A stretch of DNA of 64,000 nucleotides from Calamus simplicifolius (Eukaryota > Streptophyta > Magnoliopsida > Arecales > Arecaceae), in the NCBI GenBank assembly GCA_900491605.1, contig UESW01004763.1, forward strand, positions 1 through 64,000. The letters are read 5' to 3'. Numbering within the stretch: position 1 is the stretch's first letter; each line of letters begins with the position of its first letter. Position numbers and translations under genes: made by a program. Positions 44,955 through 57,796 of the stretch are shown in pieces. The notes below the pieces were generated by a model. That model saw nothing but the letters and a program-made list of their open reading frames with translations, did not search any database and had not been told where the DNA came from.

Positions 44955-46202
44955 TGATGTGTGTCGTAGCGCAACGATTAAAATACCTTAATTTCACTAA
45001 TAGATAGCGAGAGTAAGGGATCAAATCCATAGGGACTTTAGTGGCTATCTTGAATTAAAATTATGCAATTAGGAATTTAAATAAATAGATAATGAGAATA
45101 ATTAAGATATGATCTATCTTATGAGAGCACGGCCCGTACCCGTAGATCACGGCCCGTCCCTTTTAAGAATAAACCAGTCAAAATTATTTTCACTTAAAAA
45201 GAATTTACTAAGAACTAAACATAAATAAATATTTTATTGTAAAGCATCCGATTACATGAAGATTAAAACTAAAAAAAATAAATCTTCTTCCATGTGGCAA
45301 CAGCATCAAGGAGGCATCAAGAAGGCACCGAACTCTTTAGGATCCTTGCTTCTGAATCAGATTAGCGCAACCGAACTCCCCAGCATCCTTGCTTCTGAAT
45401 CAGATTAGCGCAACCCACCAGAACTCTGAACCGAGGGAACGTCTTTCTGCCTCACAATGTCTCTTCTTCTTTCTCTCTGTTCGGGATTGATCTCACATCT
45501 GCCCAACCAGAGCTATTTATAGATGCTCAGAGAGGACGCGAAGAAAATGCGGAGAAATCAAGAAGAGGTCGTGCCTATCCGTTCTATATCAGACGCGGCT
45601 TCCTAACTGTTTTAGATCTGATTCGAAGCCCAAATGAATGCGGACAATTTGTTTGCTTGATCCATTAATGCGGAGGAGACATGGAGAAATCATGACCGTT
45701 CATATCTGCTCAGTTTCTTTACGTGTTTCATGAATATTGAGAGATTACGCTGATTTTCTTTCAAATTTGAATTTTTTCCCGATTTGGCATATGAACCAAA
45801 TATGAAGAGATTTCGGAGAGATAACGGACGATTCTCCTTCCAATTTGAAAGTCTTCAATCCAATTTATTTCCTGATTGGTTGGTGGAGTGATGGGATAGA
45901 AAGAGAAAAAAAATCAGAAGAAAAAAATGAATATATGAAATCAGCGATTGAAATCGGCAATTGGTTTACCGAGTTTGCTTTGAGAGGCGTGCAGATAAAG
46001 ATAAATCCTTCTAAATTTAATTCCGAGCTCATTTTAAGTCCGATTTGAGTGCCGTTTGCGTCGTTAGACTTCTAAAATTAAGCTCTTTAACTTGATAAGG
46101 ATTTACCTAAAATATTATATAAATATTTAAATATTAAATAATAATATGTACTTTGACTTATTAATTAATAGGTTTATGATGATTATTTGTGCATTTATCA
46201 CA
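44955..46202 (-). mobile_element. Athila-type 5' LTR, copy 2
   Basis: This is the 1.25-kb counterpart of 1362-2611, with the primer-binding-like site on the minus strand at 44931-44952. The right end ATTTATCACA abuts the L1 fragment. The AT-rich leader between gag and LTR (44345-44930) is non-coding. Confidence 0.88.
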
Positions 46203-47007
46203 CGCAGGATGATAGAGGCTCGTTGCGGCTTCCTTTCCTTTACAATCTTCGATGGGCTACGCAGCAGTAGGGCCCTCTTTGGGCTATTACAGCCTATCAG
46301 ATTTTGTTGTCTCGTAACCAGCTTATCTTCTTTACTGATTCTATATCTTCCTATAAGATTGTGCGGAAGGCCAGATCTTTTTTGGCNNNNNNNNNNNNNN
46401 NNNNNNNNNNNNNNNNNNNNNNNNNNNNNNNNNNNNNNNNNNNNNNNNNNNNNNNNNNNNNNNNNNNNNNNNNNNNNNNCCCTCACCCCCAGGGTGTATC
46501 AAAATTAACTTTGATGGCAGTGTGCGTGGAAGACTAGCTGAGTCTGCTTTCGTTATCCGTGGATTTGATGGCGCGCTGCTTGCGGTGGGTGGTTTTGGCA
46601 CTCTTGACTCCACGGTCCCTATGGCTAGCTTTATGCTGCCTGGACTGGCATTGCCTATGCAGTTCGGATTCTTCATGCTCACAACTTTCTTATTAAGGGA
46701 GACTCGCTCACTGTTATCCGGTGGATTCGCAAGGATAGCAGCAACCAAGTTCCTAGTAATCCACTGCTCTGTGACATTTGGTCTCTTCTTCAGGGAATCC
46801 AAAGAGTCCAGAACTGACATATATATCGTGACGCCAATTCGGCGGCGGATTGGGTAGCGTATTTATGGCTTGTAATGGAGGGTTTTGGATATGGAAGAAG
46901 GAAGACCTGTGTACCCTAGTGCTGAAGCAAATTTTGTATTCCGAACTTTCTGGGTTGACTTGCACTAGGATAATGTGATCACCCGTTATACCAAAAAAAA
47001 AAAAAAA
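46203..47007 (+). pseudogene. L1-type LINE 3' end (RNase H), copy 2, with assembly gap
   Basis: This is the counterpart of 2612-3430. A run of 93 N (46387-46479) replaces the linker before the RNase H domain. NFDGSVRGRLAESAFVIRGF is readable (about 46508-46570), followed by the same frameshift as copy 1, so the damage predates the duplication. The poly(A) is at 46993-47007. Confidence 0.85.
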
Positions 47008-47840
47008 GAAGAAGAAAAAAACAGACCACTGTTTGTGAAGTAAGGTTATCACTTAGCGCTTTCATCTTGGCCAATATTTTGAAAATCAAATCGGATAATA
47101 AAATCGACTGAGTTATGAATTAATCGATTTGATTAGATAAACTGATTTGATCAAATTAAATAATATTATAATTAATTTTTAATTTAATAATATAAAATAA
47201 TAAAATATAAATATAATTTAAATAAAAAATTAAAAAATATATAAATCAGATTGAATCGAAACTCGATCGATTCAATAAATTTTTTTAATTTTTATTAAAT
47301 TATATAAAAATTAATTTTAATAATAAAATCAGATCAAACTAATAATTAGATTGACAGACTATCCTAACCACGGATAAGCTGTTCTCAAAATTTAATATAC
47401 GGTACAATGCATGATGCAACCATCTGTATGCATTTAACTATTTATGCGGTCCAAAATTAATAAAGAACTATGAGGGAAGCGTTCACCAAAAACGTCAACC
47501 GTTTGGCCAACATATTCAAAATTCGTTTTCCACCTTCACCAAATAAACAAATAATAAATGCCGATCTTTTTGACTGATGGCAACGAGACGTAGAAACTTG
47601 GCTTTGTCTTGGAGTGCGCATGTGGAAAACTTGGTTTGGAAGCCCCATTTTTTTCTTTTAGGGCTAACCCCGTTTTGGATCGTCACGTCGGCGGCCAGCT
47701 AACATACATCCGTCTAGTCCGTCGGTTTTCAGTGGCCGACCTCATTGCGCCGCCTGTTACTTAGTCAAAGATTTTACGGAGGCACGTAGGTCCAGAAATA
47801 AGGCCTTGGTTTGTAGCAACGACTTGGAGTAAACCCACAA
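47008..47840. other. Upstream DNA of the GRP gene, copy 2
   Basis: This is AT-rich at 47100-47330, then GC-richer. It is continuous, whereas copy 1 has an L1 at the equivalent of about 47770. No gene is seen. Confidence 0.6.
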
Positions 47841-47841
47841 G

Positions 47842-47960
47842 CCAATCGCATACCGAGGCAGAAGACCAGCGAAGGATAACGCTAGCTGGCCCAATTGCGG
47901 CCAAAGGATTGCATGCATGCCTTAATCCAGAGTTGTTCCGTCCATGCAACTCTATAAATA
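47842..47960 (+). promoter_or_regulatory. GRP core promoter, copy 2
   Basis: CCAAT is at 47842-47846 and TATAAATA at 47953-47960, 65 nt before the ATG, giving a leader of roughly 35-40 nt. A 62-bp pyrimidine-rich stretch present in copy 1 is missing near 47890-47895; the deletion joins two ATTG words. Confidence 0.65.
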
Positions 47961-48024
47961 CCCGTGCTATCGTTTCCTCTAACCTACAACTCATTCCTCA
48001 ATTCTCCATCTCAATTTAACATCC

Positions 48025-48750
48025 ATGGCAAGGACTAAGCTTGTTGCCCTTTCCTTTATAGTTTTGCTTAGCGTTGGCCTCTCCGAGGCAGGCCGACTCT
48101 TGACGTCTTCTAGTGGAGGCGGAGGTGGAGAAGGTGGCGGGGGAGGTGGTGGCTCTGGAAATGGCTCCGGATCCGGCTATGGTTCCGGTTCGGGTTATGG
48201 TGAAGGAGGTGGATCCGGGACCCATGGTGGAGGGTATGGAAGCGGCGGCGGCGGCGGCGGTGGAGGGGGTGAAGGGGGAGGTAGTGGCTCTGGTTACGGG
48301 TCTGGGAGCGGGTACGGGTCGGGCTCCGGATATGGGGCTGGTGGAGCACATGGTGGAGGGTATGGAAGTGGTGGAGGTGGTGGAGGTGGCGGCGGCTCCG
48401 GCAGTGGGAATGGAAGTGGAAGTGGATCGGGTTATGGGTCCGGCAGTGGCTCAGGGAAAGGTCAGGGCGGTGGTGCCTATGGAGGTGGTTACGGAAGTGG
48501 TGGTGGTGGGGGTGGGGGTGGCGGGAGTGGCTCGGGCTCTGGATCAGGCTATGGTTCAGGCTCTGGGTCTGGATATGGGCGGGAGTGGCTCGGCTCTGGA
48601 TCTAGTTCTTACAAGCCCTGCAACCGTGTGACTGAAGCCCCTTGTCCCACTCCACGCACCCAATCGCGCTGTCTCCAGTACTCGCTGTGTGTGCTATTAC
48701 TTCATCTATGCGTATTTTGTAATAAAACAAGGGCTTCTGTCTCTAAATAA
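48025..48750 (+). CDS. Secreted glycine-rich cell-wall structural protein
   Basis: The open frame of 241 codons has no intron. Residues 1-23 form a signal peptide (MARTKLVALSFIVLLSVGLS, then EA before the likely cleavage site). Residues about 24-190 are Gly with Ser and Tyr in repeats such as GSGSGYGSGSGYG and AHGGGYGSGGGGGG. The last 50 residues are unlike the rest: REWLGSGSSSYKPC and then scattered Cys. Such proteins are exported to the wall, where Tyr may be cross-linked (family knowledge). Copy 1 ends earlier, at GGGGGHP and stop. An AATAAA at 48721-48726 lies inside this frame, so the true C-terminus is uncertain. Start choice: first ATG after a TATA box at proper distance. This is the only candidate working host gene here. 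Confidence 0.8.
   Translation: MARTKLVALSFIVLLSVGLSEAGRLLTSSSGGGGGEGGGGGGGSGNGSGSGYGSGSGYGEGGGSGTHGGGYGSGGGGGGGGGEGGGSGSGYGSGSGYGSGSGYGAGGAHGGGYGSGGGGGGGGGSGSGNGSGSGSGYGSGSGSGKGQGGGAYGGGYGSGGGGGGGGGSGSGSGSGYGSGSGSGYGREWLGSGSSSYKPCNRVTEAPCPTPRTQSRCLQYSLCVLLLHLCVFCNKTRASVSK
48721..48748 (+). terminator. Probable GRP polyadenylation signals
   Basis: AATAAA occurs at 48721-48726 and an AAATAA/AATAAA word overlaps the stop codon at 48745-48751. Both are conserved in copy 1 (about 9976 and 10004). Cleavage after the first would fall close to the stop codon of the open frame. Confidence 0.5.
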
Positions 48751-51700
48751 ATGTGAAATTTCCTCTTTTTGCAACAGATCATGAAACAAATGTTGGGTTA
48801 TTACTTTTGTGCCTGATTTCTTGGTCATACTTCTAATTTCACTAGCACCTCGAGGTCAAACAACGTGAACTTTGACTCTCTATCTAGAAAACTTGACTTG
48901 GTTTGTCTGGCGCAAAAGATACAAATAATTAATTCTGCGGACTACCAGCGTTGAGCTACACGAGCCACATATATACTTAATTTTATCTATACTTGGTGAT
49001 AAAAGAAGGGTTGGACATTATTAAGAAAACTGAAAATAAAGGACAGTTTTCTTGGGTCGATTTTGAAAAATAAATATTGTGTTATCAATAACCCGATGTT
49101 GCATCGAGTAGGACGATCTTAAGAGATTCGACTAATGCTATATATCGTACTGCAGAATAAACACCCTAAAAAATAACTCAGCTCCCTTGCACCATTCACT
49201 CCATTGTATGGCACGTTTCCCACACCAAGGAAGCAATGAGAACACAACAAACCATTCCCTTCGTGAGTTATTTCCACTTCGACTTTCTAAAACAGTCTTG
49301 AAATCATTTAAGCACTGCTTAGTCATTTAGAAGGAGGGCACATGTACAGCTGGCTCATTACATTTTGAACTAAATAAGGTTTCGATTAACATCATATCCA
49401 CAATTGCATCCTTATCTCGAAAATAGAATGGAGAAGTATGCTCACAATTAATTAGGAACGTTCGAGTTTACGTCCATAGACCTGGTTGTCTAGCTCAGTG
49501 TCATTAGGATAACAGTTGAGTGCAGTCGGTTACCAAGGGACACTCGTACAACCATCCTACTTAATTAACGCGCATATCCATCATTATTTTCCTAATAAAG
49601 TTTAATTAAAATTGTACATATCTCATTTATTAAACTAGAGAAACTGGATGGTAAAAACCTAATGAACTGCTCCTCAGCTTCGTTCTTAGGATTATATGGA
49701 TGAAGTCTTCGGCTTTGTGACAGCTGTTGGTTCTAACTGTTGAGAAACAACTATTTTTAGGAGCTGATGGCGAACAACCGTTGTTCACCCCGCTCAGCAG
49801 AGCCTTCGTTTCTTGACAAGAAGGTTCGGACCATTGAGGCTAGGTTTGGATCGTCTCTCAAGTTTGGCATGGAGTCGAACGGGTCCGTTTTACTTTGATG
49901 GTGATACTCAAACCATTTATCCATCGGACAGGCCAAATCATCACATTTTTTTAAGAGTTTAAAAGAATTTTTTTAAAAAAGTGTAACTTCTCTTCATCTC
50001 CCCGCCGCCGCCACCAATGGCAACAGTCCGTCCCCCTGACGGTGGCTTCACAATACTAGGTGGGAATTGAATCTCACAAGCTCGATGAATTAAAGGCCTT
50101 CACCATCTTCAGCGCCTAGTTGCTTCATCGCCTCCAACTCGCCTCCCCAGGCACCTCCTCGTCCTAAATCATACTCCTCGGCCTCCTACACCGACTTATT
50201 CATTAACGTGAGCTTAATGTACGTGCTTTAGCTCTCATCGCACTTCATTAATTTTATATTGGCATTTTTATCTTAAGTGCCGAGGTAGTCTTGGACATAT
50301 TTAGGAGGTAAGATCTTTCGTCACTTTCTGTCTAATTTAATAAAATTAAAAATTATATTTTTATTATGAGACTGCTCTTGTACGTGAATGTCATATTACA
50401 TATTTTATTAAAGTGGTTACATCAGTGAATTAGTAAATATATTCATAAAAATATTATTATAAGCGTGAGATTGGTAGTGTTATAAAAGAGGTTATAAAAT
50501 CAGAACCTCGCAAACCTGAAAATGAGGATAAAGCAATTGATAGTTCTTAATTATATTGTTACAATCGAAATCATTATGGATCCATGTAAGATGTTTCATT
50601 GATGTCTATGAGGGGTGAATCTTAATAATTAACTGATGTCTGTTATGGGACGACTCATAATGTTGCTTCACTTTATGTCATCGGGCAAATTGTGACATCT
50701 TGACTGGAAACTAACCAAGTTAGTTGTCATAATCTTGTATATTATCAGATTTATATATCTCATGATTTGATAGAATGAAATTTGTGTTCATATGATTTTT
50801 CTTATAGTATAAATGCATTTGGATAGTGAATAAATAATTTTTCCCTTCTTCCTCTTTGCATGTAAAGATTTTGTCCTATCATTTTATAGATTTACGAGCT
50901 TTGGCGGTTAATGCAATAATCTTGGACTACAAACAAAAAGGGATAGATAAAAGGCCATCAATTAGGATTGTTGACTTTATTTTATGCATCTTAGACAACT
51001 TCAATACAACAATACACACAATGCAAGATTAAATATGTTCCGATATGAATCCTTGTTTAAGTTGGCATCCTTGCCAAGGGTCTCATAGAAATACTAAGAT
51101 TAGCTCATAATCAATTCTTAAATGATGAGTGCTATAATGTCTCTTATATGAATTATGTGATGAGCTAGCCTTCATCTTTTTTTCTTTCGATAACAAAGAA
51201 GGCCTAAAGCCTTTTAAATGCAACCCCATGAGTATCTAAAGAAGCAAGCTATATAAGTTATGAAGATAAAGATATAGTCTAATAGGTATTTTCTCTCAAT
51301 AATACAACTCAATTTGCTAAAAGGTTTACAACCTTATTTACTTCTCTATAGAGTATAGATATGTAAGTATTCAATTCTCTAGCTATAAGAAGCAATGACA
51401 TAATAGATGTTCTTTAGGAAAAGGATGCTCATAATATGATTAGTCGTTAATCTATGATATCACGGTAGAAGAATCACTCTCTAAAATAATTCTTGAGTTT
51501 TGATTTAAATTCATGGTTGCTCTTAATCCAAATCAGACCCCTATAAGATCTGCAGTAAGGACCATGAGGTGGTTAGGGGATGGCTAATGAAAAGAGGATC
51601 CTACTTTCACTACTCTTATTCCATATGTTTCAGAGTTAGCTTTATTATTATAACATCCTAAAACCTCATTAAGGAAATGACTAGTTGAAGAGGCTTTAGT

Positions 51701-54700
51701 CTTGTTTAAATATCCAAGACTTTCTCCGTACATACCTCAGTTCTTCACGGTCCTATGCACTTTTTTCTAACATCTGGAACTCTATTTATGTAGAAATAAT
51801 GAGAATTTAGAAGGTTAGCCTTCAAAAAGGCAAAATCCTCATTATAGACAATTTAATTAAAACAAATTATCCTCATCTAAATAATTGTGTTTCTTGCAAA
51901 ATTAGTCATGACAATTGTTTTCTTCTCTTAATGAGTCAGTTTTACTATAGAATTTTGCTATAAATATTTGGTTGGGAACACATATTTATAGCCATGTGAT
52001 GACTAATTTTTAGAATAAAAGAAACATAAGAATCGTTCTAAACAAGGAGCCTTTTATTAGTGAAAGTTATTTTTTTTAGAGTAGCGATTTGGTTATGTAG
52101 CCAAATCTATGTACTATAAATGAAAAAATATAATAACTCAAATTTTATCCAAAAAAAACTAGTAAAAATGTATCATTTAGGTTCCTTTACCTATATAAAT
52201 ATCTAAGATTTACTTGCTTAATGAATCCTAACATTATTATAAGGCTAAAGGTTTAAATCCAAATCTAATCAAATTCAATCACATCATAAATGCTTTGAGC
52301 TTATATGCAGCCTCCAATCCGCATAGGTTATTAGCTAGATCCACACTAATATATATCCTTTGTAGTATCCTATGATCTTACTTAAATAGACTAATCTAAA
52401 GGCATTATTCAAGTTCCTTGGTTCAGTATAGGTATTCCAAATATAATCAAAAGATAACCAAAGTGAAACTAGATATATGCTAGCATAAGCTCTACACATA
52501 AAAAGCAAAGTAGAAAAGATACAAAAAGTTTCATGATATTTTCTCTCTTTTTTCATAGAATCAAAATAACGCAACCCTAAACTAAAACCTCATGCTAATT
52601 TATATCGATGGGCCTTACAAAGTCATGTAAGAAACTTGATCAAAAATAAAAGAACATATGTTATCTAACTATGAAATATGGAAATTAAGAAAAACTAATG
52701 TTAATTATTTCTATTGGAAAATATATAAAAATTTTGATTATTGAAGTCTTTGGCTATGACTCTGCTAGCATCTATAAGGTTTGGGGCCATTTATTTTCCT
52801 CCAATTTAGTAATTACAGTTGCAAATAGTATTGTAGGGATCTAGAAGAACAAATTGGATGCTTGGAATTACAACTATAAGCTCTATTTCAATTTATATTA
52901 GAACTATAAGTAAAGCTATCCATAGTTTCAATTACTAGGTTTGTTATTAATAGAAGTAACCCTCAAAAAATTTTCTTGCCACTCTTCAATCTGCAAAACT
53001 TAATATACTATGATTTTAAATAATAAATATTTATTAGTTAGTTTAATAATCACATTATACATACAAATTTATTATTGTAATAGTGTACATAATTATTATA
53101 TATCAAATAAGTTTTTATAATATTATATCAATATAATTGTTATTGTAATATTAATAATATAACTACTATTATTATAATCTATATATAATCCAATAATAAT
53201 TATATTATAATTTCTATTATATGATTATATTGGTTGTTTGATAATTATAATAATATGTATAGTTTTTATAATATCATATTATTATATAGTGATATAATTA
53301 TTGTAGTAATTGTTGTTACAATAACTAAATAATAGTTCCATAATAATCTAATTTCTATTATTATCATAAAAATATGATAAATTATTATAAAAGTAAACAA
53401 TCTATTCTTTAGAAGAGGTAAACTTATTAAATTATTTGCAAAAACGTCATCTATCTTTTAATTAGTATCATACCATCAAACAGCTATGGTTTTAGTTGTA
53501 ATTTTAAAAATAAAAATAATTTTTGCAATATTGATAATTTTAATTGTAACATTTTTTATTGCAATCCATATTTGATTTGTAACCAAACAAATGATCCTTT
53601 AATATGGTTCAATTGATCACAATACCTGCCAATTATATCCTGAACTTCATCACTGGGCTTCTCTTGCTTCTTCCCAGCATGCTTTGATATTTGTATTTTA
53701 AAGTCTTGTACACTGATTAAATATCTACTCTTCATTTCTCTTATGTTTGTATTTATTTCATTATTCGATAAATTGAGTTGGTGCAAGAAAATCCTCCGTT
53801 TTTCTTCTGGAGAGAAGACTTTCTTTTTTATTATATTTTGTCTGATAAAGTCAAGCGCTTGTGCCCTAGCTAATTTACTCTACTTAAAAATTCTATGTTC
53901 AGGGTTTGATACACCGTGAATTTTCTATTAAATATTAATTTTTAAGAACAGAATTATTTTTAAATACCTTATTTTATGGTTGATAAATTTTGATTAATAT
54001 AAAGACATAATACTGAAATGAAAATCTAGATACTGACGTCTCAATGCAGAGACTATGCGATATTTATCGCCATGTACAGCCGGAGAGAGATTTCAACAAG
54101 AAAATTGGCAATAAAAGAAATTTCGAAAGCCATCCAGAAATGACAGTTGGCTGATGAAATCTTTTAGAAAATATTGCAAATTCAAGAATTTTGTTTCTAA
54201 GTCCCGCATAGATAACTTCAATGTAAAATAAACTATTATCATAGATTAGTGTCATGTAAAGTTCGTGAATCGCTGCTCTTGCTGCTCACCAAAATGCAAA
54301 AATAGCAAAAATAGAGTGAGTGAGAGAGGAGTTAATAGAACAGACAACATCCAGCCCATCGATCTTTGGAAGGGCCTAATTTAAAATATACCTATCTTGT
54401 CACTAATGCAGGCAAGTTTGTCCAAAAACGAGACCTTCAGACTATATAATATGCTAAGGATACGAATGCACGCAGCAACTTGAGGCAACGCAGCGGACCA
54501 ACCTACCATATGCGACGGTAAAAGCTAGTGAAGATCAACGCATAAACATCACGCGATTCCATCAGAAACCATGTACTTCTCGCCAAATATAGCGTATAAA
54601 GTTCGATCGCCCGCGGTACCGCAACGTACAGAAGGGGCTGATTAAACTGGAGCTCTGATGCGTAGATGGTGTTCAGCCTAGATTCTACTCAATAGAAATT

Positions 54701-54894
54701 TGTTATGCAATACAAAAATAGGCCGTATTTGAGGATTGGACCTATGTACTTCAGTTGTAAGGAAGAACTCGAACTCAAATGAAAATAATTAAAATAATAT
54801 TGTTAATTATAGGGTGTGTTGGCAATGAATTTTCGAGCAATAATTTATTATTACACCGGCATATATCGCTCATTAAAAATAAAAATAAACACAG
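48751..54894. other. Intergenic DNA downstream of GRP, copy 2
   Basis: This is the counterpart of 9858-16680. It is AT-rich and non-coding, with an extreme A+T tract at about 53030-53550. It lacks the DNA equivalent to 15580-16208 and has an extra stretch of about 90 bp near 54615-54705. No gene is supported. Confidence 0.65.
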
Positions 54895-55184
54895 TGGGGC
54901 TGATCCAATGCCGTTAGAGAATCGTGAAGAAGAAAACTGACGGAGCCGGCCTCAGCTCCCAACATCCATCCACCGGCATCTCATAATGAAGAAAGAGAAT
55001 AAGAGGGGGTCACGTTTTCCAAAGGCCACCTTTCGTCATTAATGTCCGATCGAGTCAATGGGCTAGAGCATTTAATGGTGCAGAAATAGTCATGATGGCT
55101 TGAAGAGCATTAAATGGAATAAAGTGTCACGGGCATCTCGCCTTGGCTCTCCTTTTCAACCCCGGGGCTGACCCCTCAAGGCCC

Positions 55185-55570
55185 GACACCTCTAAGGCCG
55201 ACACCCGACACCTCCAAGGCCGACACCCGACCCCTCAAGGCCCGACACCTCCAAGGCCGACACCCGACGCCTCCAAGGCCGACACCCGACGCCTCTATGG
55301 CCGACACCCCACACCTCCAAGGCACTTAAGGCCACGTGCATTCATTACTCTAAGGCATTTAGTGCCTTATTCACCCCTATTTAAAGGCATTTATGGTTGT
55401 CATGTTGGTCCCTTCGGCCTCGTGCTTGCTCCCTTTCGGTCCCGGACCTTTTTCCCCTCGGTCTCGGGCTTGTTCCCTCTCGGTCCCGAACCTTTTTCCC
55501 CTCGGTCTTGGACTTGTTCCCTCTCGGTCTCAGACCTTTTTCCTCTCGGCCTTGGCTCCCGCAACCACGT
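55185..55570. repeat. GC-rich short tandem repeats in the left LTR
   Basis: 55185-55320 repeats CCTCCAAGGCCGACACCCGA-like units of about 20-24 bp. 55425-55560 repeats CCCTCTCGGTCCCGAACCTT-like units of about 40 bp. The right LTR has the same two blocks with different unit numbers (58485-58590, 58690-58850). Confidence 0.75.
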
Positions 55571-57488
55571 CATATCTCTCGCACCAAGGCACTTAAGGCC
55601 ACATGCATTCATTACTCTAAGGCATTTATTGCCTTATTCAACCCCCTGAATAAAGGCATTTATGGTTGCCACGTTGCTCCTCTCGGCCTTAATTCTTGCT
55701 TAGCCTTGGACAAGCATCTGCCAAGCTCCCTTGAGCCATGAACAGTGCCATGCAAGTAAACAGTACCATACAAATGATCACCCTCGGTCTTTTATGGAGC
55801 CCATCCAAGGGCATGAACGGTGCCACACAAGCACTCTATGATCAAATGCTCTACGAGGGATAGTTGGCTTCAACTCAACATCATTTCCCCTCAACGGCTG
55901 TACCTTGGGACCCACACGACTAACTTTATCACCCATTACTGTTTGCGCAGGACAACCAAAAAGGTGACGTAGGGGACACGTCTGGCAAGCGCCGTAACGA
56001 TCGGCCATGCCCTACAGCCACCAACTCTGACAGGACACGGCCTGCAGCGCGACATGTCACATGGAGGTAAGCTCCACTGTACTGCCATCATTAATACTCT
56101 GACAGGTGATCACATCCCAAGCCCACGGGTTCCAGGCATCTATAAAAAGGATAAGAGGGACCTCGACCAGGTAAGACATTCATTACACCCCTAAACGCTC
56201 ACAGGGAGAGCTCCTCTCTCTGAGCATCTCTCTCTTTCTCTTTTGAGCTTCCTCAAGCTCACGGCTGTTGCCCAGAGCACTGACTTGAGCGTTGGAGGGT
56301 TCCCGCCGGAATCTCCGGCCCCCGGGACTTGTTTGCATGCCCGCAGGCGCGAGGAGCTCATTGGAGGAGGCGACCGGACGCTCGAGGCCGGTGATTTGGC
56401 GTCAATAGATTGGCGCGCCAGGAAGGGGGGCACGCATGGAAGGAAAGAAAACTCTGTCTCCTTGAGCTATAAGTCTCTGTCCCCTCTAAGATAGCTATGG
56501 TGGTGATGCGCATGCCGAAGGTTCTCACCAATCGCGCTGAGGGGCATCCACATCGCACTAGAAGCAACGTTCGGTAGCCGCTCAGCAGCAGCCCAAGCTT
56601 CTCACATCGCTCGTGATAGCTGCACTCGTTAGTCAACGATTCATCTGCAGAAAATCTCTTCAGGGAGAAGTTATCACTATCATGCGCCATCTAAGTACCA
56701 CCATTATGAAGCTTTCAAGAGACTGCAGTCTCCTACCCCCTGCTCAAGCAGCCACTCCTTCCCTCAATATCTGGTGCTTAGATGAGGAAGCATCTGGATG
56801 AATAACACCGGCGGCTGGAAGAGCTCACTCAAAGGCTCAACAATCAGCCAAAGGTGGACTGCAACATAGGTAGCAGAATAATTTCTAAAATGGATGGACT
56901 TGAGACATTATCCGTCACCTCAAGCATTTATGGCATTTTAATTTCTGATGGTGGCAAGCCGAGAGGTGTTGTTGTAATTAATGCAAGGAGGAAGATGAGG
57001 ACAAAAGGCTTTGACTGCTGCTCTTAAGCTTCAGCACCGAGGGCAATCAATCTCTTCAAAGAAAAAGATAGGCAAAGAGCCCTCCCAGCAACTCCTCCGA
57101 CCTTTTTACTCTCAGCAACGCCCTCGATGGACTCTCCCAGCCATTCATCTTCAATGACCGCCAACTGTCGAGGTTTTCCTCAACGAACTCCAGCTTTGTC
57201 CCGGTTTCCAGCTTCTTCCCGGCCACAGGCATCTCGTCCTAGCCTCCAATGCGAGGGAAGGCCCAAGTAAGGGCAACGACACTTCCAATCCAACTAACAT
57301 GACTCCCTGGGGGGCAGACCACCAGCGGGTAGAAGTGCTCAAATCCACAAAAGGAAAAACATGGGTGCTACAAAAGCTAAGTATATTGCACTTAAGACAG
57401 TTTTCTTTCATTAATACTTAAAAATGCAATGCAGGAAAGATTTACCTTGCATCAACATCCAAGACCAACCTCGCTTTGGCGTCCACAA

Positions 57489-57796
57489 GCTCGGGTCCAG
57501 CAGGGAAGGCCTCGGTCGACCCCAAGCGCCGGCACCTTAAGCCCGGGTCCAGCAGGGAAGGCCTCGGTCGGCTCCAAGCGCCGGCACCATAAGCCCGGGT
57601 CCAGCAGGGAAGACCTCGGTCGACCCCAAGCGCCGGCACCATAAGCCCGGGTCCAGCAGGGAAGACCTCGATCGACCCCAAGCGCCGGCACCTTAAGCCC
57701 GGGTCCAGCAGGGAAGGCCTCGGTCGGCCCCATAAGCCCGGGTCCAGCAGGGAAGACCTCGGTCGACCCCAAGCGCCAGCACCTTAAGCCCGGGTA
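57489..57796. repeat. 52-bp tandem repeat in the interior of the LARD-like element
   Basis: About six units, one shortened, share CCCCAAGCGCCGGCACC, AAGCCCGGGTCCAGCAGGGA and GGCCTCGGTCG. The unit length is not a multiple of three, which argues against coding. Open frames across it (for example 57452-57889 minus) are repeat artefacts. Confidence 0.8.

Noticed and set aside
55143..55741. Pro/Ser-rich open frames in the LTRs at 55143-55741 and 58422-59032
   Set aside because: They translate the LTR minisatellites, differ between the two LTRs and lie upstream of the LTR TATA box.
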